35,533 nucleotides of DNA, taken from positions 1 to 35,533 of the forward strand of contig JALCNL010000017.1 in assembly GCA_022649055.1 (NCBI GenBank), in the 5' to 3' direction. Each line of letters starts with the position of its first letter. Position 1 is the stretch's first letter. Below are positions 9,045 to 17,165 of this stretch, piece after piece. The position numbers were made by a program, and so were the translations under genes. Under the pieces are notes generated by a model. That model worked only from the letters and a program-made list of their open reading frames with translations, made no database searches and was not told where the DNA came from. This stretch comes from Megasphaera sp. GTDB taxonomy: Bacteria; Bacillota; Negativicutes; Veillonellales; Megasphaeraceae.

Positions 9045-9073
9045 AATATATCAGTTTTGCGTGTATTTGTAAA
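9045..9073 (-). promoter_or_regulatory. Promoter of the SAM-controlled methionine operon
   Basis: TTTACA (9068-9073) and TATATT (9045-9050) on the minus strand with a 17-base spacer; the start point would fall a few bases before the riboswitch P1 stem, which fits well. Confidence 0.7.
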
Positions 9074-9259
9074 GATTTTATATAATAAATGTTTTATACT
9101 ATTTTAGCAATTTGTGAGTTATAAACTAAAATATAAATACAAATCGATATTTTTTTATGCTTAAAAGTAATATTGATAATTCTAAAATAATATGATATTG
9201 TAATTAATATAAAAGTGTGTTGTATTATGTGGAAACAATAGCAAAGGAAGTGGAAAAAT

Positions 9260-9757
9260 ATGTCTTTAGTAGAAAAACAAGCAATCTATAGAGATGAAAA
9301 TGTTCCTAAACAATCTAGTATTGATAAAATTCTGGATACTTACGCAGGTGAAAAAGGGACGTTGATTCCTATTCTGCAAGACACACAAAGCTTGTTTAAT
9401 TATCTGCCAAAACCGGCGTTGCTGTATATTGCAGATAAGACGGATATCCCTATTTCTACTATTTACGGCGTGGTAACTTTTTACTCGCAGTTTCATTTAC
9501 AGCCCCGCGGACGTAATATTATTTGTGTCTGTCAGGGAACGGCATGTCATGTACGCGGCGGAAAGGTTATTCTTAAGGCTGTAGAAAAAGAACTGGGAAT
9601 TAAGGCAGGACATACGACCGAAGATTTACGCTTTACATTGGAAACGATTGCCTGTCTGGGGGCATGTGGATTGGCACCGGTTATGAAAGTCAATGATGAT
9701 ACGCACGGCCGCATGACGAAAGAGGAAATTATTAAGGTGCTGGCACAATATGAATAG
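9260..9757 (+). CDS. hydC: Hydrogenase NuoE-like [2Fe-2S] subunit
   Basis: 165-residue subunit of a soluble trimeric [FeFe]-hydrogenase (HydC of Thermotoga, HndA of Desulfovibrio; related to NuoE of complex I). It has an N-terminal helical bundle (PILQDTQSLFNYLP) and a thioredoxin-like fold binding one [2Fe-2S] cluster through Cys91, Cys96, Cys132 and Cys136 (CQGTACHVRGG and CLGACG). Length is normal. AAAGGAAG precedes the ATG. It is first in an operon with hydB and hydA. A TATTAT at 9223-9228 with TTGTAA at 9198-9203 may be the promoter, but the 19-base spacer is long. Confidence 0.93.
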   Translation: MSLVEKQAIYRDENVPKQSSIDKILDTYAGEKGTLIPILQDTQSLFNYLPKPALLYIADKTDIPISTIYGVVTFYSQFHLQPRGRNIICVCQGTACHVRGGKVILKAVEKELGIKAGHTTEDLRFTLETIACLGACGLAPVMKVNDDTHGRMTKEEIIKVLAQYE

Positions 9758-9869
9758 GCTACAGCTGTAATTTTGGTGGAACTAATACGGAAACCTATCC
9801 CAAAAAGTGCTGCTATATAGTAACGGGAATGGTACCTAGAGAAAAAACTATAGGAGAAGAGGATCGCGT

Positions 9870-11747
9870 ATGATGATTACAGCAGAAAAATTACAGGAAA
9901 TACGAGACGTATATAAAACTGCGGTTGCCCTTCGGTTGGAAAAAAGCGATAGGAAGGAACAGCCGGGAGCTTTTGATGTACTGGTATGCGGAGGCACAGG
10001 CTGTAAATCCTCCGGGTCCACAGAGATCCGAAAACAATTAGACAACGAATTGGCAGCGAGGGGAAAGACAGATACAGTACACGTGGTACAGACAGGTTGT
10101 CATGGTTTTTGCGAAAACGGTCCCTTGATGATTATTTACCCGGGGCAGATTTTTTATTGCCGTGTCAAGCCGGATGATGCGGCGGAAATTGTAGAAAGTC
10201 ATTTATGTAACGGCCAGCCTGTCGAGCGCCTGCTCTATCACGATCCCGTAGATGGAAAGGCGGCATGGACGGCGGCGGATGTTTCGTTTTATAAAAAACA
10301 AAAACGTATCGTATTGGAACATTGCGGTCGGATTGATCCAGAGAAAATAGAGGAGTATATTGCAGTGGGAGGATATGCTGCGTTAGTCAAGGCCCTTACG
10401 GAAATGACACCGGATGAAGTAATCGAAGAAGTGATTGATTCCGGTCTGCGGGGACGAGGCGGAGCCGGATTTCCGACAGGTAAAAAGTGGAGTTTTGCGA
10501 AAAATGCAGAAGGCGATAAAAAATATATCATCTGCAATGCGGATGAAGGAGATCCGGGGGCTTTTATGGACCGAAGTGTTCTCGAAGGAGACCCGCACCG
10601 AGTACTGGAAGGAATGGCAATAGCGGCCTATGCTATTGGTGCAGAGGAAGGGTATATTTATGTGCGGGCGGAATATCCGTTGGCGGTGCAGCGGTTAAAA
10701 ATAGCGATTCATCAGGCGGAAGAAAGCGGTTTTTTGGGAAAAAATATCATCGGCAGCGGGAAAAACATTATGCTGCATATTAAAGAAGGGGCGGGAGCCT
10801 TTGTCTGTGGAGAAGAAACGGCACTTATTGCATCGATTGAAGGTCGCCGCGGCATGCCAAGACCCCGACCACCATTTCCGGCAAACGAAGGCTTGTGGGG
10901 AAAGCCGACTAATAATAATAATGTTGAGACCTATGCCAATGTAGCGCAGATCATTAATAAAGGGGCCGCATGGTATCGACATTTTGGTACAGCGGAATCG
11001 CCGGGTACGAAAGTATTTGCCCTAACCGGAAAAATAAACCATACGGGATTGGCTGAAGTGCCTATGGGGATTACCATGCGTGAAATTATTTATGATATCG
11101 GAGGTGGTATCTTAGACGGGAAAAAATTTAAGGCAGTGCAGATAGGCGGTCCTTCCGGAGCCTGCCTTCCAGAGGAACTGCTGGATTTACCGGTAACGTA
11201 CGATTCTTTGACGGAAGTAGGGGCCATGATGGGATCCGGCGGACTGGTAGTCATGGATGAAACAACCTGTATGGTGGACGTAGCTAGGTTCTTCATTAAT
11301 TTTACACAATCTGAATCGTGTGGGCAGTGTACCCCGTGTCGGGAAGGTACCAAACGCATGCTGGAAATATTAACACGGATTACAGAAGGCGGCGGGTCCG
11401 AAAGCGATTTGGAATTATTAGAGATATTGGCGAGGAATATAAAGCAGGCTTCTTTGTGTGGCTTGGGGCAGACAGCGCCGAATCCGGTTCTCAGTACGAT
11501 CAAATATTTTCGTGACGAATATGAGGCACACATTAAGGAAAAACATTGTCCGGCGGGAGCCTGTGAGAGTCTGGCCAGTTATATCATTACGGATGCGTGC
11601 AAAGGGTGTGGGGTATGTGCACGGAACTGCCCGGTCCATGTTATAACGGGAAAAGCAAAAGAAAAGCATCGCATTGATCAGGAAAGATGCATTAAATGCG
11701 GTACCTGCTATACTAATTGTCCGTTTGACGCCATTATCAAAGGGTAA
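9870..11747 (+). CDS. hydB: Hydrogenase NuoF-like NADH-oxidising flavin subunit
   Basis: 625-residue NAD(H)-binding subunit. Domains in order: thioredoxin-like [2Fe-2S] domain (Cys40, Cys45, Cys77, Cys81); FMN/NADH domain with GRGGAGFPTG (195-204) and the GAGAFVCGEETALIASIEG / PRPRPPFPANEGLWGKPT signatures; a [4Fe-4S] site CGQCTPCREGT with a distant Cys; and two C-terminal ferredoxin clusters (CKGCGVCARNCP, CIKCGTCYTNCP). This matches HydB of electron-bifurcating HydABC enzymes rather than plain NuoF. The separate HndB subunit of Desulfovibrio is here fused as the N-terminal domain. GGAGAAGAGG precedes the ATG. The 112-base gap after hydC shows no recognisable gene. Confidence 0.93.
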   Translation: MMITAEKLQEIRDVYKTAVALRLEKSDRKEQPGAFDVLVCGGTGCKSSGSTEIRKQLDNELAARGKTDTVHVVQTGCHGFCENGPLMIIYPGQIFYCRVKPDDAAEIVESHLCNGQPVERLLYHDPVDGKAAWTAADVSFYKKQKRIVLEHCGRIDPEKIEEYIAVGGYAALVKALTEMTPDEVIEEVIDSGLRGRGGAGFPTGKKWSFAKNAEGDKKYIICNADEGDPGAFMDRSVLEGDPHRVLEGMAIAAYAIGAEEGYIYVRAEYPLAVQRLKIAIHQAEESGFLGKNIIGSGKNIMLHIKEGAGAFVCGEETALIASIEGRRGMPRPRPPFPANEGLWGKPTNNNNVETYANVAQIINKGAAWYRHFGTAESPGTKVFALTGKINHTGLAEVPMGITMREIIYDIGGGILDGKKFKAVQIGGPSGACLPEELLDLPVTYDSLTEVGAMMGSGGLVVMDETTCMVDVARFFINFTQSESCGQCTPCREGTKRMLEILTRITEGGGSESDLELLEILARNIKQASLCGLGQTAPNPVLSTIKYFRDEYEAHIKEKHCPAGACESLASYIITDACKGCGVCARNCPVHVITGKAKEKHRIDQERCIKCGTCYTNCPFDAIIKG

Positions 11748-11753
11748 GGGGGC

Positions 11754-13484
11754 ATGAGTATGAAAACAGTATCTTTGACAATCAATGGAATTGTTGTTAA
11801 AGCACCACAGGGTTTTAGTATATTGGAAGCAGCCCGTTCAGCCGGTATTTATATCCCGACGCTTTGTTATCATCCGGATCTGGTACCGGAAGGAGCTTGC
11901 CGCATGTGCATTGTGGATGTCAGCGGGGTAAAAACATTGGTGGCATCCTGTATGTATCCTGTGGAAGAAGGAATGATTGTTAAAACGAATACGGCAAAAG
12001 TGCGGGAGGCACGGCGTATGGTGATAGAACTTTTGCTGGCAAATCATCCGAAGAATTGTTTGACGTGCCGTAAAAACGGAGATTGTGAGTTACAGACGAT
12101 GGCGGCTGATATGGGAGTCCGGACGCATCGGTTTGATTGGGGAGAGCGGAAAATACATACGTTTGATGCGTCCAATCCTTGCTTGGTTCGCGATCAAGAA
12201 AAGTGTATTTTATGTGGACGATGTATTCGTGTATGCCGTGATATACAACAAATGAATGTATACAGTTTTGCCAATCGGGGGTTTAATTCTATTGTTTCAA
12301 CGGCGTTTGAACAAGATTTAAGCAAAGTAGCCTGTACGTATTGCGGACAGTGTGCCAGTCTTTGCCCGACGGGAGCCATCGTTGAGAAAGATGATACAGA
12401 ACGGGTATGGGAAGCGATAAATGATCCAGAAAAAGTGGTGGTTGTTCAAGTAGCGCCCTCTGTCCGAGTAGCATTGGGAGAAGAGATGGGGATGGAAGCC
12501 GGCAGTATTGTAACTGGGAAAATGGTGGCGGCACTTCGGAACTTAGGCTTCGATAAGGTATTTGATACAAACTTTAGTGCTGACTTGACGATTATGGAAG
12601 AAGGATTTGAATTTCTCGATCGACTGACAAAAGGCGGAGTGCTGCCGATGATAACCTCATGCAGTCCGGGATGGGTGAATATGTGTGAGCTGAAATATCC
12701 GGATTTATTGAACCATTTATCCACGGCTAAGTCTCCGCAGGGAATGTTTGGCACAGTCATAAAAACTTACTTTGCCCATCAGGCAGGAATTGATCCGGCA
12801 CATATAGTCAGCGTTTCTGTTATGCCATGCACTGCGAAAAAAGCGGAGTGTGTGCGGCCGCAATTACGTGATTCGGGGTATCAGGATGTTGATATTGTGA
12901 TTACGACGCGTGAATTGGGACGGATGCTTCGCGAAGCAGGCATTGATTTCAGGAGCATCCGGGCTGTGGATTTTGATTCACCATTGGGGTATGGAAGCGG
13001 GGCCGGAGCTATTTTTGGAAGCAGCGGCGGCGTCATGGAAGCAGCACTTCGCACGGTAGCAGATGTTGTGACAGGACAGGATTTGTGGGATATAGAGTAT
13101 ACGGAAATACGGGGGTTGGATCGTACAAAAGAGGCGCAGGTACAGCTGGGAGATAAGGAAATTCGGATTGCGGTGTGTAATTCCCTGGGAGCAGCGCAAA
13201 AAATGATGGACAGGGTGCGAAAGGGTACGGCATCGTATCATTTCATTGAAATCATGGCCTGTCCGGGTGGTTGTATCGGAGGCGGCGGACAGCCGGTTCC
13301 GACCAATATGGATATTAAGAAAAAACGTGCGGAAGCGTTATATAAAATTGATGAATATTCCCAATTCCGAAAATCCCATGAAAATCCCGATATTAAAACT
13401 ATTTATAAAGAATGGTTGGGACAGCCATTAAGTGAAAAATCCCATCATTACCTGCATACTACATATGGCAGGCAAGAACGCTAG
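11754..13484 (+). CDS. hydA: [FeFe]-hydrogenase catalytic subunit
   Basis: 576-residue catalytic subunit. N-terminal relay: plant-type [2Fe-2S] (Cys38, 49, 52, 66), His-Cys3 [4Fe-4S] (His98, Cys102, 105, 111), then two ferredoxin clusters (Cys151/154/157/161 and 194/197/200/204). The H-cluster domain has L1 TSCSPGW (about 301-307), L2 MPCTAKK (357-363) and L3 MACPGGC (501-507). L1 has Ser where the prototype TSCCPGW has the second Cys. The C-terminal small-subunit-like tail (SHHYLHTTYG) is present; the extra C-terminal [2Fe-2S] domain of Thermotoga HydA is not. It starts six bases after hydB. It likely evolves H2 from NADH plus reduced ferredoxin, though bifurcation is inferred from the subunit make-up. 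Maturases HydEFG are not in the window. Confidence 0.96.
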   Translation: MSMKTVSLTINGIVVKAPQGFSILEAARSAGIYIPTLCYHPDLVPEGACRMCIVDVSGVKTLVASCMYPVEEGMIVKTNTAKVREARRMVIELLLANHPKNCLTCRKNGDCELQTMAADMGVRTHRFDWGERKIHTFDASNPCLVRDQEKCILCGRCIRVCRDIQQMNVYSFANRGFNSIVSTAFEQDLSKVACTYCGQCASLCPTGAIVEKDDTERVWEAINDPEKVVVVQVAPSVRVALGEEMGMEAGSIVTGKMVAALRNLGFDKVFDTNFSADLTIMEEGFEFLDRLTKGGVLPMITSCSPGWVNMCELKYPDLLNHLSTAKSPQGMFGTVIKTYFAHQAGIDPAHIVSVSVMPCTAKKAECVRPQLRDSGYQDVDIVITTRELGRMLREAGIDFRSIRAVDFDSPLGYGSGAGAIFGSSGGVMEAALRTVADVVTGQDLWDIEYTEIRGLDRTKEAQVQLGDKEIRIAVCNSLGAAQKMMDRVRKGTASYHFIEIMACPGGCIGGGGQPVPTNMDIKKKRAEALYKIDEYSQFRKSHENPDIKTIYKEWLGQPLSEKSHHYLHTTYGRQER

Positions 13485-13504
13485 GTACCCTTGATTAGTT
13501 AAAT

Positions 13505-13560
13505 AAAAACGGCTGTAGATGAAGGTTATGAATGATTTCTATATGCCGTTTTTGTTTTTT
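13505..13560 (+). terminator. Terminator of the hyd operon
   Basis: A nine-base stem (13505-13513 with 13545-13553) with an inner TAGA/TCTA helix, followed by a long T run to about 13561, 20 bases after the hydA stop. Confidence 0.8.
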
Positions 13561-13628
13561 TTATTAGTGTAAAACCATGAGTTATCAAGAAGAAATACCT
13601 GTTTTTTCGTGAAATTCATAAAGACCTA

Positions 13629-13637
13629 TGATATACT
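13629..13637 (+). promoter_or_regulatory. Extended -10 promoter of parA
   Basis: TGa-TATACT (13629-13637) is an extended -10 element about 40 bases before the parA start; the -35 region (TTCATA-like) is weak, as is usual for extended -10 promoters. Confidence 0.5.
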
Positions 13638-13677
13638 ATAAAGTAGCAAAACTTTTATGTGAAATGAGGTGGCATTG

Positions 13678-14442
13678 GTGGCACATATCATTGCCGTAAC
13701 GAACCAAAAAGGGGGCGTCGGGAAAACGACGACTGCTGTTAATTTAAGTGCTTGCTTGGCGACAGCGGGAAAACGCACACTTTTGATCGATCTTGATCCG
13801 CAAGGAAATGCTACTAGCGGATTGGGAATAGATAAAGAAAAATTGGAAGGCAATTTGTATGATTGCATTATTGAGAAAGTCCCCATGACCGAGGTTTTGC
13901 AGAAAACTGCAGTGAAGAAACTCCATATTGTTCCTGCAACGATGGATTTAGCTGGAGCAGCGGTAGAGCTGGTTAATATGGAAGGGCGTGAAACCATTTT
14001 ACGGCAAGTACTTCAATCTATTCGGGATATGTATGAGTTTGTTGTTATTGATTGTCCTCCGTCATTGGGATTATTGACTATTAATGCGTTGGTGGCGTCT
14101 GATTCAGTAATTATTCCCGTGCAGTGTGAATTTTATGCATTGGAAGGTTTGGCACAGCTGATGCAGACGGTAGAAATGGTACGGGACAGCATGAATAAAA
14201 ATTTGCGACTATTAGGATTGGTTCTTACTATGTTTGATGGAAGAACTAATTTATCGATTCAAGTTACGGAAGAAGTTAAAAAATATTTTAGCGGACAGGT
14301 TTTTAATACTATTATTCCAAGGAATGTCCGTCTGGGGGAAGCTCCAAGCCATGGTGAACCCATTACTACGTATGATCCGCACTCGCGGGGAGCAGAAGTA
14401 TATAAGAAATTGGCAAGAGAGGTGATTGACCGTGTCGGTTAA
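13678..14442 (+). CDS. parA: Chromosome-partitioning ATPase ParA (Soj)
   Basis: 254-residue ParA/MinD-type ATPase that works with ParB-parS in chromosome segregation and, in Bacillus, in control of DnaA. The deviant Walker A KGGVGKTT with its signature Lys is near residue 10-17; Walker A' VIDCPPSLGLL and the GLVLTMFDGRTNLS segment follow; the C-terminal RNVRLGEAPSHGEPI is typical of Soj. The frame opens at a GTG at 13669, but GAGGTGG at 13666-13672 is ideally placed for the GTG at 13678, giving MAHIIAVTNQKGG. It is short, without the N-terminal helix-turn-helix of plasmid ParA, so chromosomal. It overlaps parB. Confidence 0.96.
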   Translation: MAHIIAVTNQKGGVGKTTTAVNLSACLATAGKRTLLIDLDPQGNATSGLGIDKEKLEGNLYDCIIEKVPMTEVLQKTAVKKLHIVPATMDLAGAAVELVNMEGRETILRQVLQSIRDMYEFVVIDCPPSLGLLTINALVASDSVIIPVQCEFYALEGLAQLMQTVEMVRDSMNKNLRLLGLVLTMFDGRTNLSIQVTEEVKKYFSGQVFNTIIPRNVRLGEAPSHGEPITTYDPHSRGAEVYKKLAREVIDRVG

Positions 14443-15355
14443 AAAAAAAGGACTGGGGGCAGGGACTGGATTAGGAAAGCGATTGGAAGCCTTGGGCCTT
14501 ACAGAAAGTCATCTTGATGATGGCAGGAAATCTGCGCTGGAAATAAAAGTTACCGATATCGTACCCAATCCTCGACAGGCACGTAAGATTTTTCATAAAG
14601 AAGCGTTGCAAGCATTAGCAGATTCTATTAGTCAATATGGAATTGTCCAACCGATAGTAGTTCAAAAAAAGGAAAATGGAAAATATGAACTTGTTGCAGG
14701 GGAACGTCGCTGGCGGGCAGCTCAATTATGTCATTTAAAGACAGTACCGGCTATTATTAAAGAATATGCGGTTGATGTAGCTACGGAAATTTCTTTAATT
14801 GAAAATTTACAGCGCGAGGATCTTGACGCGATTGAAGAAGCAGCTGCCTATCAACTGTTGATTCAAGAATTTGAACTGACCCAAGAACAGGTATCCGTAA
14901 AGGTGGGTAAAAGTCGTTCTCATGTAGCTAATATGATGCGTCTTCTGCAGCTTCCGCGGTGTATTCAGGCAATGCTTTCTGATGGACGACTTACGATGGG
15001 GCAGGCTCGTCCGTTACTTATGTTGAAAAATGAAACACAGCAGCTGAATTTGGCAGAGCGAATTATTCGGGATGGTTTGTCAGCACGGCAAGTAGAAATA
15101 TTGGCTAAAACAATAATGGAACACAAGGGAAAAGAAGAAAAAAAAACAGTAGAAAAAGATGCGTATTTGGAATCACTTCAAGATAAATTGAAAATGCATT
15201 TGGGTACTGGTGTTTCTATTCATTTGAATCATAAAAAAAATACTGGGAAAATTGAAATTTCATTTACTTCTGAAAAGGAATTTGAACGATTATTAGTTAT
15301 GCTTACGGACGAAGAACAGAAAAGAGAATATACTATTTCTGATTTTAATGTTTAA
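14432..15355 (+). CDS. parB: Chromosome-partitioning protein ParB (Spo0J)
   Basis: 307-residue parS-binding CTPase. The N-terminal leader KKKGLGAGTGLGKRLEAL resembles the ParA-stimulating tail of Spo0J. The ParB/Srx domain includes NPRQARK, GIVQPIVV and GERRWRAAQL, where CTP binds. ENLQREDLDAIEEA and the helix-turn-helix (VSVKVGKSRSHVANMMRLL) follow, then a C-terminal dimerisation region. A TTG at 14426 also opens the frame, but AGGTGA at 14420-14425 favours the GTG at 14432. Its start overlaps the parA stop by 11 bases. I did not find a parS palindrome (TGTTTCACGTGAAACA-like) in the window. Confidence 0.96.
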   Translation: MSVKKKGLGAGTGLGKRLEALGLTESHLDDGRKSALEIKVTDIVPNPRQARKIFHKEALQALADSISQYGIVQPIVVQKKENGKYELVAGERRWRAAQLCHLKTVPAIIKEYAVDVATEISLIENLQREDLDAIEEAAAYQLLIQEFELTQEQVSVKVGKSRSHVANMMRLLQLPRCIQAMLSDGRLTMGQARPLLMLKNETQQLNLAERIIRDGLSARQVEILAKTIMEHKGKEEKKTVEKDAYLESLQDKLKMHLGTGVSIHLNHKKNTGKIEISFTSEKEFERLLVMLTDEEQKREYTISDFNV

Positions 15356-15453
15356 AAAAATTATAATTAATTTACAATAGAGGTTGTTTTTTTTGCTTTT
15401 TTTAGTGTATTATAAAGTACGGACTTTAATAGATACTTCAGCAGGAGGAAAAC

Positions 15454-15978
15454 ATGTGGGATGGAATGAATATGGGGATGATGTATCTGGTTGCTGCCGG
15501 TGCAGTGGGCATTTTGCTATTGCTCTTGCTTGTATATATAGTGGTGTTAAATTATCGCGTTAATAAATTAACAAGGAAATATAATTTTTTTATGCAGGAT
15601 GAAACGGGGAAAAGCGTAGAGACCAAATTACATGAAGATGTAGCACAGCTGCGTGAATTGTCGGACACGTTAGATTCTCTATACGGCACTCAAGCGGAAA
15701 TGTTGACGATACAGAATCATTGTTTTCGAAAAATTGGTTTTGTGAAATATAATGCGTTTGATAACATTGGAAATCATCTGAGTTTTGCTTTTACGATTTT
15801 AGATGGTAAGAATGATGGTTTTTGTCTTTCCAGTGTGTATGGAAGAAATGAGTCACGTATTTTTGCGAAACCTATTGTTAATGGGCAAAGCTTATATAGC
15901 ATGAGTGAAGAGGAAAAAGAAAGTTTGGAAAATGCATTGAATTACACGGGAGAAGTAACTGCCGTTAACAAAGAATGA
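15454..15978 (+). CDS. DUF4446 membrane protein
   Basis: 174-residue protein of the DUF4446 family. One N-terminal membrane helix (about 8-31) is followed by a short coiled-coil-like stretch (60-90) and the family core: IGFVKYNAFDNIGNHLSFAFTILDG, then CLSSVYGRNESRIFAKPI. Function is unknown, but the family commonly lies next to parB in clostridia and relatives, so a link to envelope or segregation is possible. An AGGAGG ribosome-binding site precedes the ATG. The 98-base gap after parB is T-rich and may hold a weak promoter. It is followed after 15 bases by the M23 peptidase gene. Confidence 0.8.
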   Translation: MWDGMNMGMMYLVAAGAVGILLLLLLVYIVVLNYRVNKLTRKYNFFMQDETGKSVETKLHEDVAQLRELSDTLDSLYGTQAEMLTIQNHCFRKIGFVKYNAFDNIGNHLSFAFTILDGKNDGFCLSSVYGRNESRIFAKPIVNGQSLYSMSEEEKESLENALNYTGEVTAVNKE

Positions 15979-15993
15979 AGAAGGGACCAATAA

Positions 15994-16944
15994 TTGAATA
16001 TCCAAACATATAAGCACCAATGGCAGTGTGAAGTAAAGAAAATAACCAAACAATTTCACGCACTTCGTAACAATCGAACAGGACCCATTTTGATTACGCC
16101 AAGGCAGTATAGACGTGTAATTATAACTGCTGCAGCGGCGGCAATATTGATTGTGATGGGAGCTGTTATAGGTGTATTTGAATATGTAGAATTACAGAAT
16201 GTGCGGCAAAAGGAAATGTTGCATGAGCAGCAGCTTGAGATTATGCGGGATAAAACTGCATCATTGCAGGATAAAATGGATAAATTAGATTCACTGGATC
16301 AGGAATTACGCCAGATGGTGAAAGGAGCTGAAACTGGCGACAGCCCAAAAGGTGATGGTGGGGTAGCAGATGAGCCGAAGAAATCTCCGGACCTTTCTGC
16401 GGCAAGCTTTAATGATTTGTTACTTACCACCTCTCGTATGGAAACAAGGGTCAATGCTCGTGTTGTAAGCTTTATCACGCTAAAAACAGTTTTAAGTGAC
16501 ACAGCGGGTGAACAGGTTCGGGAAATGCAGCAATCTCATAAAAAATATGAATCGTCAAACTATCCATCTATTTGGCCGGTTAAAGGAACTATTACATCTA
16601 AATTTGGATACCGCGGTAATCCTATCGGTGGTGGAACGGGTTTTCACGAAGGCGTTGATATCGCTGTAGATTATGGTACACCTATACGAGCAACGGCATC
16701 GGGAACGGTAACAATTGCCGGCTGGACCGGTGGGTATGGCAACTTGGTAGAAATTGATCATGGCGGTGGATTTGTAACACGCTATGGTCATAATTCGATG
16801 TTGTTAGTTGTTCAAGGACAAACGGTTAAGACTGGTGATATTATTGCCTTGGCTGGTAGTACAGGAAACAGTACAGGTCCGCATTGCCATTATGAAGTTC
16901 GTGTAAATGGCACTCCAACGGATCCGATGTTATTTTTACCATAA
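15994..16944 (+). CDS. M23 (LytM-type) peptidase, membrane-anchored
   Basis: 316-residue cell-wall hydrolase or divisome activator of the M23/NlpD-EnvC type. A short cytoplasmic N-terminus (1-45) is followed by a membrane helix (about 46-68), a coiled coil (70-115), a low-complexity linker, and the LytM domain from about 190: SKFGYRGNP, HEGVDIAVDYGTPI (zinc His and Asp), GHNSMLL, and HCHYEVRVNG (catalytic/zinc His-x-His). All metal ligands are present, so it is probably an active endopeptidase. The start is TTG at 15994, with AAGGGA upstream; no ATG or GTG fits. Last gene of the parA run. Confidence 0.88.
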   Translation: MNIQTYKHQWQCEVKKITKQFHALRNNRTGPILITPRQYRRVIITAAAAAILIVMGAVIGVFEYVELQNVRQKEMLHEQQLEIMRDKTASLQDKMDKLDSLDQELRQMVKGAETGDSPKGDGGVADEPKKSPDLSAASFNDLLLTTSRMETRVNARVVSFITLKTVLSDTAGEQVREMQQSHKKYESSNYPSIWPVKGTITSKFGYRGNPIGGGTGFHEGVDIAVDYGTPIRATASGTVTIAGWTGGYGNLVEIDHGGGFVTRYGHNSMLLVVQGQTVKTGDIIALAGSTGNSTGPHCHYEVRVNGTPTDPMLFLP

Positions 16945-16955
16945 CATAACAGAGA

Positions 16956-16989
16956 AAGGAGTTATCTGAAAAGGTGACACGTACTCCTT
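16956..16989 (+). terminator. Possible terminator after the M23 gene
   Basis: Seven-base stem AAGGAGT/ACTCCTT (16956-16962 with 16983-16989) and a short T-rich tail. The 20-base loop makes it weak; the long palindrome just downstream may also contribute. Confidence 0.35.
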
Positions 16990-17020
16990 GTCTTTTGATT
17001 AGGGAATGATAAATGAGAAA

Positions 17021-17075
17021 ATACCACTTTTATTCTCATTTATATATTTACAAATGAGAATAAAAGTGGTATCAT
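17021..17075 (+). promoter_or_regulatory. 21-base-arm palindrome overlapping the CDF exporter promoter
   Basis: 17021-17041 and 17052-17072 are perfect reverse complements around a ten-base centre. A promoter-like pair, TTTACA (17047-17052), 17 bases, TATCAT (17070-17075), lies across the right arm, so a protein bound to the palindrome would block it. The eight bases 17011-17018 repeat the inner end of the right arm and could pair with 17034-17041, giving an alternative fold. It may be an operator for a metal sensor, a bidirectional terminator, or both. Confidence 0.55.
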
Positions 17076-17081
17076 TAGCTT

Positions 17082-17165
17082 TACCGGACAGATTACATTT
17101 TGTAATTGGGCGAAAGCAACAGGTCAGCCTGTGGGAATTTAGGTACGTTCCCACAGGCTGTTTTT
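17082..17165 (+). ncRNA. Structured leader with intrinsic terminator upstream of the CDF exporter
   Basis: A perfect 13-base stem (17125-17137 with 17148-17160) followed by five T (17161-17165) forms a terminator only 30 bases before the exporter start. Upstream are ATTACA/TGTAAT (17092-17097 with 17101-17106), a GAAA-looped mini-helix near 17110-17118, and ACAGG/CCTGT (17119-17123 with 17128-17132). The last shares bases with the terminator's left arm, so the two exclude each other. This is the layout of a transcriptional riboswitch or attenuator. I could not match it to a class I know; NiCo (czcD) and yybP-ykoY are the ones to test. Confidence 0.55.

Noticed and set aside
9109-9135. TTGTGA...-containing stretch as a Rex operator for the hydrogenase operon
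   Set aside because: Only one half-site resembles TTGTGA; the second half does not form the required inverted repeat, and it lies far upstream of the likely start.
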